Origin: an uncultured bacterium
GTDB taxonomy: Bacteria > Methylomirabilota > Methylomirabilia > Rokubacteriales > CSP1-6
DNA length: 6,686 nucleotides
Direction: 5' to 3'
Assembly: GCA_946479205.1 (NCBI GenBank)
Contig: CAMLFJ010000191.1
Coordinates: forward strand, 1 to 6,686
Shown: piece by piece, positions 5,190 through 6,686 of the stretch
How positions within the stretch are numbered: the first letter of the stretch is position 1
How the letters are laid out: each line of letters opens with the position of its first letter
The notes under the pieces: generated by a model
Databases searched by the model: none
Told to the model about the DNA's origin: nothing
The model's input: the letters and a program-made list of their open reading frames with translations, nothing else
Translations under genes and position numbers: made by a program

Positions 5190-6686
5190 TCAGCGACTGT
5201 GCAGCCGGCGGAGCCGGACGATCTGCCCGTGTTCGACGGTGGCGGAGACGAGGATGATCCGTGGGATCCCGTGCCGCCCCCCGGGGAGTGATCCGATCAC
5301 GCCGTGCACCGCGGTCGGCCGGCGACGGTGGATGCCGGTCTCCCGATCGAGGCGCCGGCCCGCGGGATCGTGCAGGCTGAACGACATCGCCCGGAGCCGT
5401 CCCGCGGACAGCCCGCCGTCCCGCGCCGCGGCGACGAGCACCTGCCGCACCGTGCCGGGCACGCGCCCGCCCGCTCTGGGCCGCACCGCGCCCACCGTCT
5501 CGTCCGCCAGGACGCCCGTGCGCATCAGGCGGTCGCGCCGGAGGCCGCGTCCCGGGGGCAGCTCGCCGGAGCGGGCCAGGGCCTTCTTGAAGAGCCGGGT
5601 CTTCTCCAGCGCCTGCCGCACGCGGGAGATGGGATGGATCGAGGGATCGCCGAGCAGGTGGAACTGCGCGAGGGTCTTCAGGTCCTCGGCGTGGAGCACC
5701 GACATGCCGAGCACGTACCGCTGCCGCGCCTCGAGGAGGGCGCGGCCGAGCGAGGCCCCGCGCAGGACTTCCTCGAGGAAGTAGCGGCACAGCAGGTCGG
5801 CCCAGCCATTGCTCGTGCTCGGCCCGTACGCGATGGTCGAGCTTCCGAGAAATCCGTACGCGCCGCTGGCCAGGTAGGCATAGCAGATGCCACGCTGGCC
5901 GTCCGCGCCGGGCGGATCGTACAGCTCCGCGCCGTAGCAGCACTCGGCCGCCGCCACGGTGCCCTCGGTGATGCGGCCCTCGACGTTCCGGGCCCGGTGC
6001 GCGTCGGGGAAGTCGTCGCTGTCGCTCGCGCGCTGTCCGAAGAATCGCGGCGCCATTCTCGCCCCGTGGCAGTTGATGAAGTGAATCAGGGGCCGCAGCT
6101 CCGCATTGCTCCAGGCCGGCCCTTCACGCGGCGAGAGCTTCAGGTCGTCGGCCGAGCCGGTGAGCATGCGCAGGCTGAGCGCGGTCGACCCGCGCCACAC
6201 CCTCGCGCTGAGGCCGAAGTAGCCCTGGTAGTCCTCGCGAGGCCGGGTCCGGTACCGGGCCGCCGTCCGCAGGAGCCCGAGCAGGAAGCGAGGGTTCCGC
6301 GCGCCCGTGATGTCCGGCAGCCGTCCGACGACCCGCGTCGGCCCGCGGAAGTCTTCGATGCGCCGGCTGTAGGGCGCGGCGCACGCATAGGGCAGGTCGC
6401 CGAAGGCGTGCCGATCGCCGTCGTCGTCGGGATCGGGCGAGTAGAGGGGGTTGGCGAGGTCCTGGTGTGGCACGACGTCGATCGAGCCGAGGATCAGGAG
6501 GTAGTCGGGCACGAAGTGCTGATAGGCCGCATCGATCGCGGCCTTGTTCTCGCGCGGGCTCGGGGCATGGGTCACCGGCGGCCCCCCGATCGCGTCCATC
6601 GCGGCACGGCTCCCGAGATCCAGGAGGCGGGAGACGAGCCCGCGTCGGCGGTCCGACCGGATGAGCCCCGCCACCGCGCGGCGGAT
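5190..6686 (-). CDS. Gingipain-like (C25, caspase-fold) cysteine peptidase, 5' partial
   Basis: A probable cysteine endopeptidase of clan CD, with 498 codons visible and the frame open at the right edge. Residues are counted from GTG 6674. Family C25 landmarks appear in order: a Rossmann-like strand VPDYLLILGSIDVVPH (55-70), an acidic D-x-D-x-D-G loop (81-86), VVGRLPDITGARNP (115-128), FINCHGARMAP (199-209) with catalytic His203 before Gly, AAAECCYGAEL (241-251) with the nucleophile probably Cys245 (C-x-x-G), and LLGDPSIHP (340-348), the GDPS ending of the domain. A basic linker and a beta-rich C-terminal domain of about 85 residues follow (410-494). No secretion-sorting domain like that of gingipains is visible, and the N-terminus is missing, so localisation cannot be judged. 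GTG 6674 is unlikely to be the real start because there is no Shine-Dalgarno and the frame continues upstream. The stop is followed in frame by the GSKSER protein. Clan assignment is fairly sure; target unknown. Confidence 0.85.
   Translation of the reverse strand: MRRAVAGLIRSDRRRGLVSRLLDLGSRAAMDAIGGPPVTHAPSPRENKAAIDAAYQHFVPDYLLILGSIDVVPHQDLANPLYSPDPDDDGDRHAFGDLPYACAAPYSRRIEDFRGPTRVVGRLPDITGARNPRFLLGLLRTAARYRTRPREDYQGYFGLSARVWRGSTALSLRMLTGSADDLKLSPREGPAWSNAELRPLIHFINCHGARMAPRFFGQRASDSDDFPDAHRARNVEGRITEGTVAAAECCYGAELYDPPGADGQRGICYAYLASGAYGFLGSSTIAYGPSTSNGWADLLCRYFLEEVLRGASLGRALLEARQRYVLGMSVLHAEDLKTLAQFHLLGDPSIHPISRVRQALEKTRLFKKALARSGELPPGRGLRRDRLMRTGVLADETVGAVRPRAGGRVPGTVRQVLVAAARDGGLSAGRLRAMSFSLHDPAGRRLDRETGIHRRRPTAVHGVIGSLPGGRHGIPRIILVSATVEHGQIVRLRRLHSR

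Noticed and set aside
4909..5943. Minus-strand 344-codon frame
   Set aside because: Shadow frame over the GSKSER and peptidase genes, Arg/Pro/Gly-rich; the true frames carry recognisable motifs.
6672..6674. GTG as the true start of the peptidase
   Set aside because: The frame stays open to the window end, no Shine-Dalgarno precedes it, and the sequence starts mid-domain, so the gene is treated as 5' partial.

Overview
The window is strongly GC-rich, with nearly all third codon positions G or C. It is densely packed with bacterial genes in short, alternating transcription units. There is no rRNA, tRNA, CRISPR array, insertion sequence or phage hallmark. The base composition and the mix of catabolic enzymes of environmental type suggest a soil or subsurface bacterium, possibly of the Rokubacteria/Methylomirabilota or deltaproteobacterial kind. 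That placement is an inference from style, not from a marker gene.

Layout from left to right: (1) minus strand 1-2042, an almost complete cytoplasmic molybdopterin oxidoreductase (DMSO reductase superfamily) whose last few codons lie beyond the left edge. (2) Plus strand 2041-2523, a 160-residue protein of unknown function with two hydrophobic segments; its ATG interlocks with the ATG of gene 1 inside one CCATGG. (3) Minus strand 3606-2530, a close mandelate racemase homologue of the enolase superfamily. It has all metal ligands and the His-Asp dyad, but Arg where mandelate racemase has its second catalytic Lys. (4) Minus strand 4062-3616, a small exported Lys/Ala-rich coiled-coil protein ending 9 bases before gene 3, so the two probably share a transcript. 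(5) Plus strand 4197-4934, an HD-domain protein whose His/Asp spacing resembles the PhnZ-type diiron oxygenases. It is divergent from gene 4 across a 134-base promoter region. (6) Minus strand 5186-4959, a 75-residue protein with a GSKSER motif. (7) Minus strand 6686-5190, a gingipain-like (C25, caspase-fold) cysteine peptidase, open at the right edge. Genes 7 and 6 lie in the same reading frame, separated only by TGA and one GGG codon.

Genes 1, 3 and 5 could belong to catabolism of a small organic acid (redox enzyme, racemase/dehydratase-type enolase, HD oxygenase or hydrolase), but they are not one operon and no shared substrate is shown. The peptidase plus small-protein pair at the right end is a separate unit and the least conventional part of the window. 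Its tight in-frame arrangement suggests the two products act together. No complete, clearly new multi-gene system can be demonstrated from this window alone.
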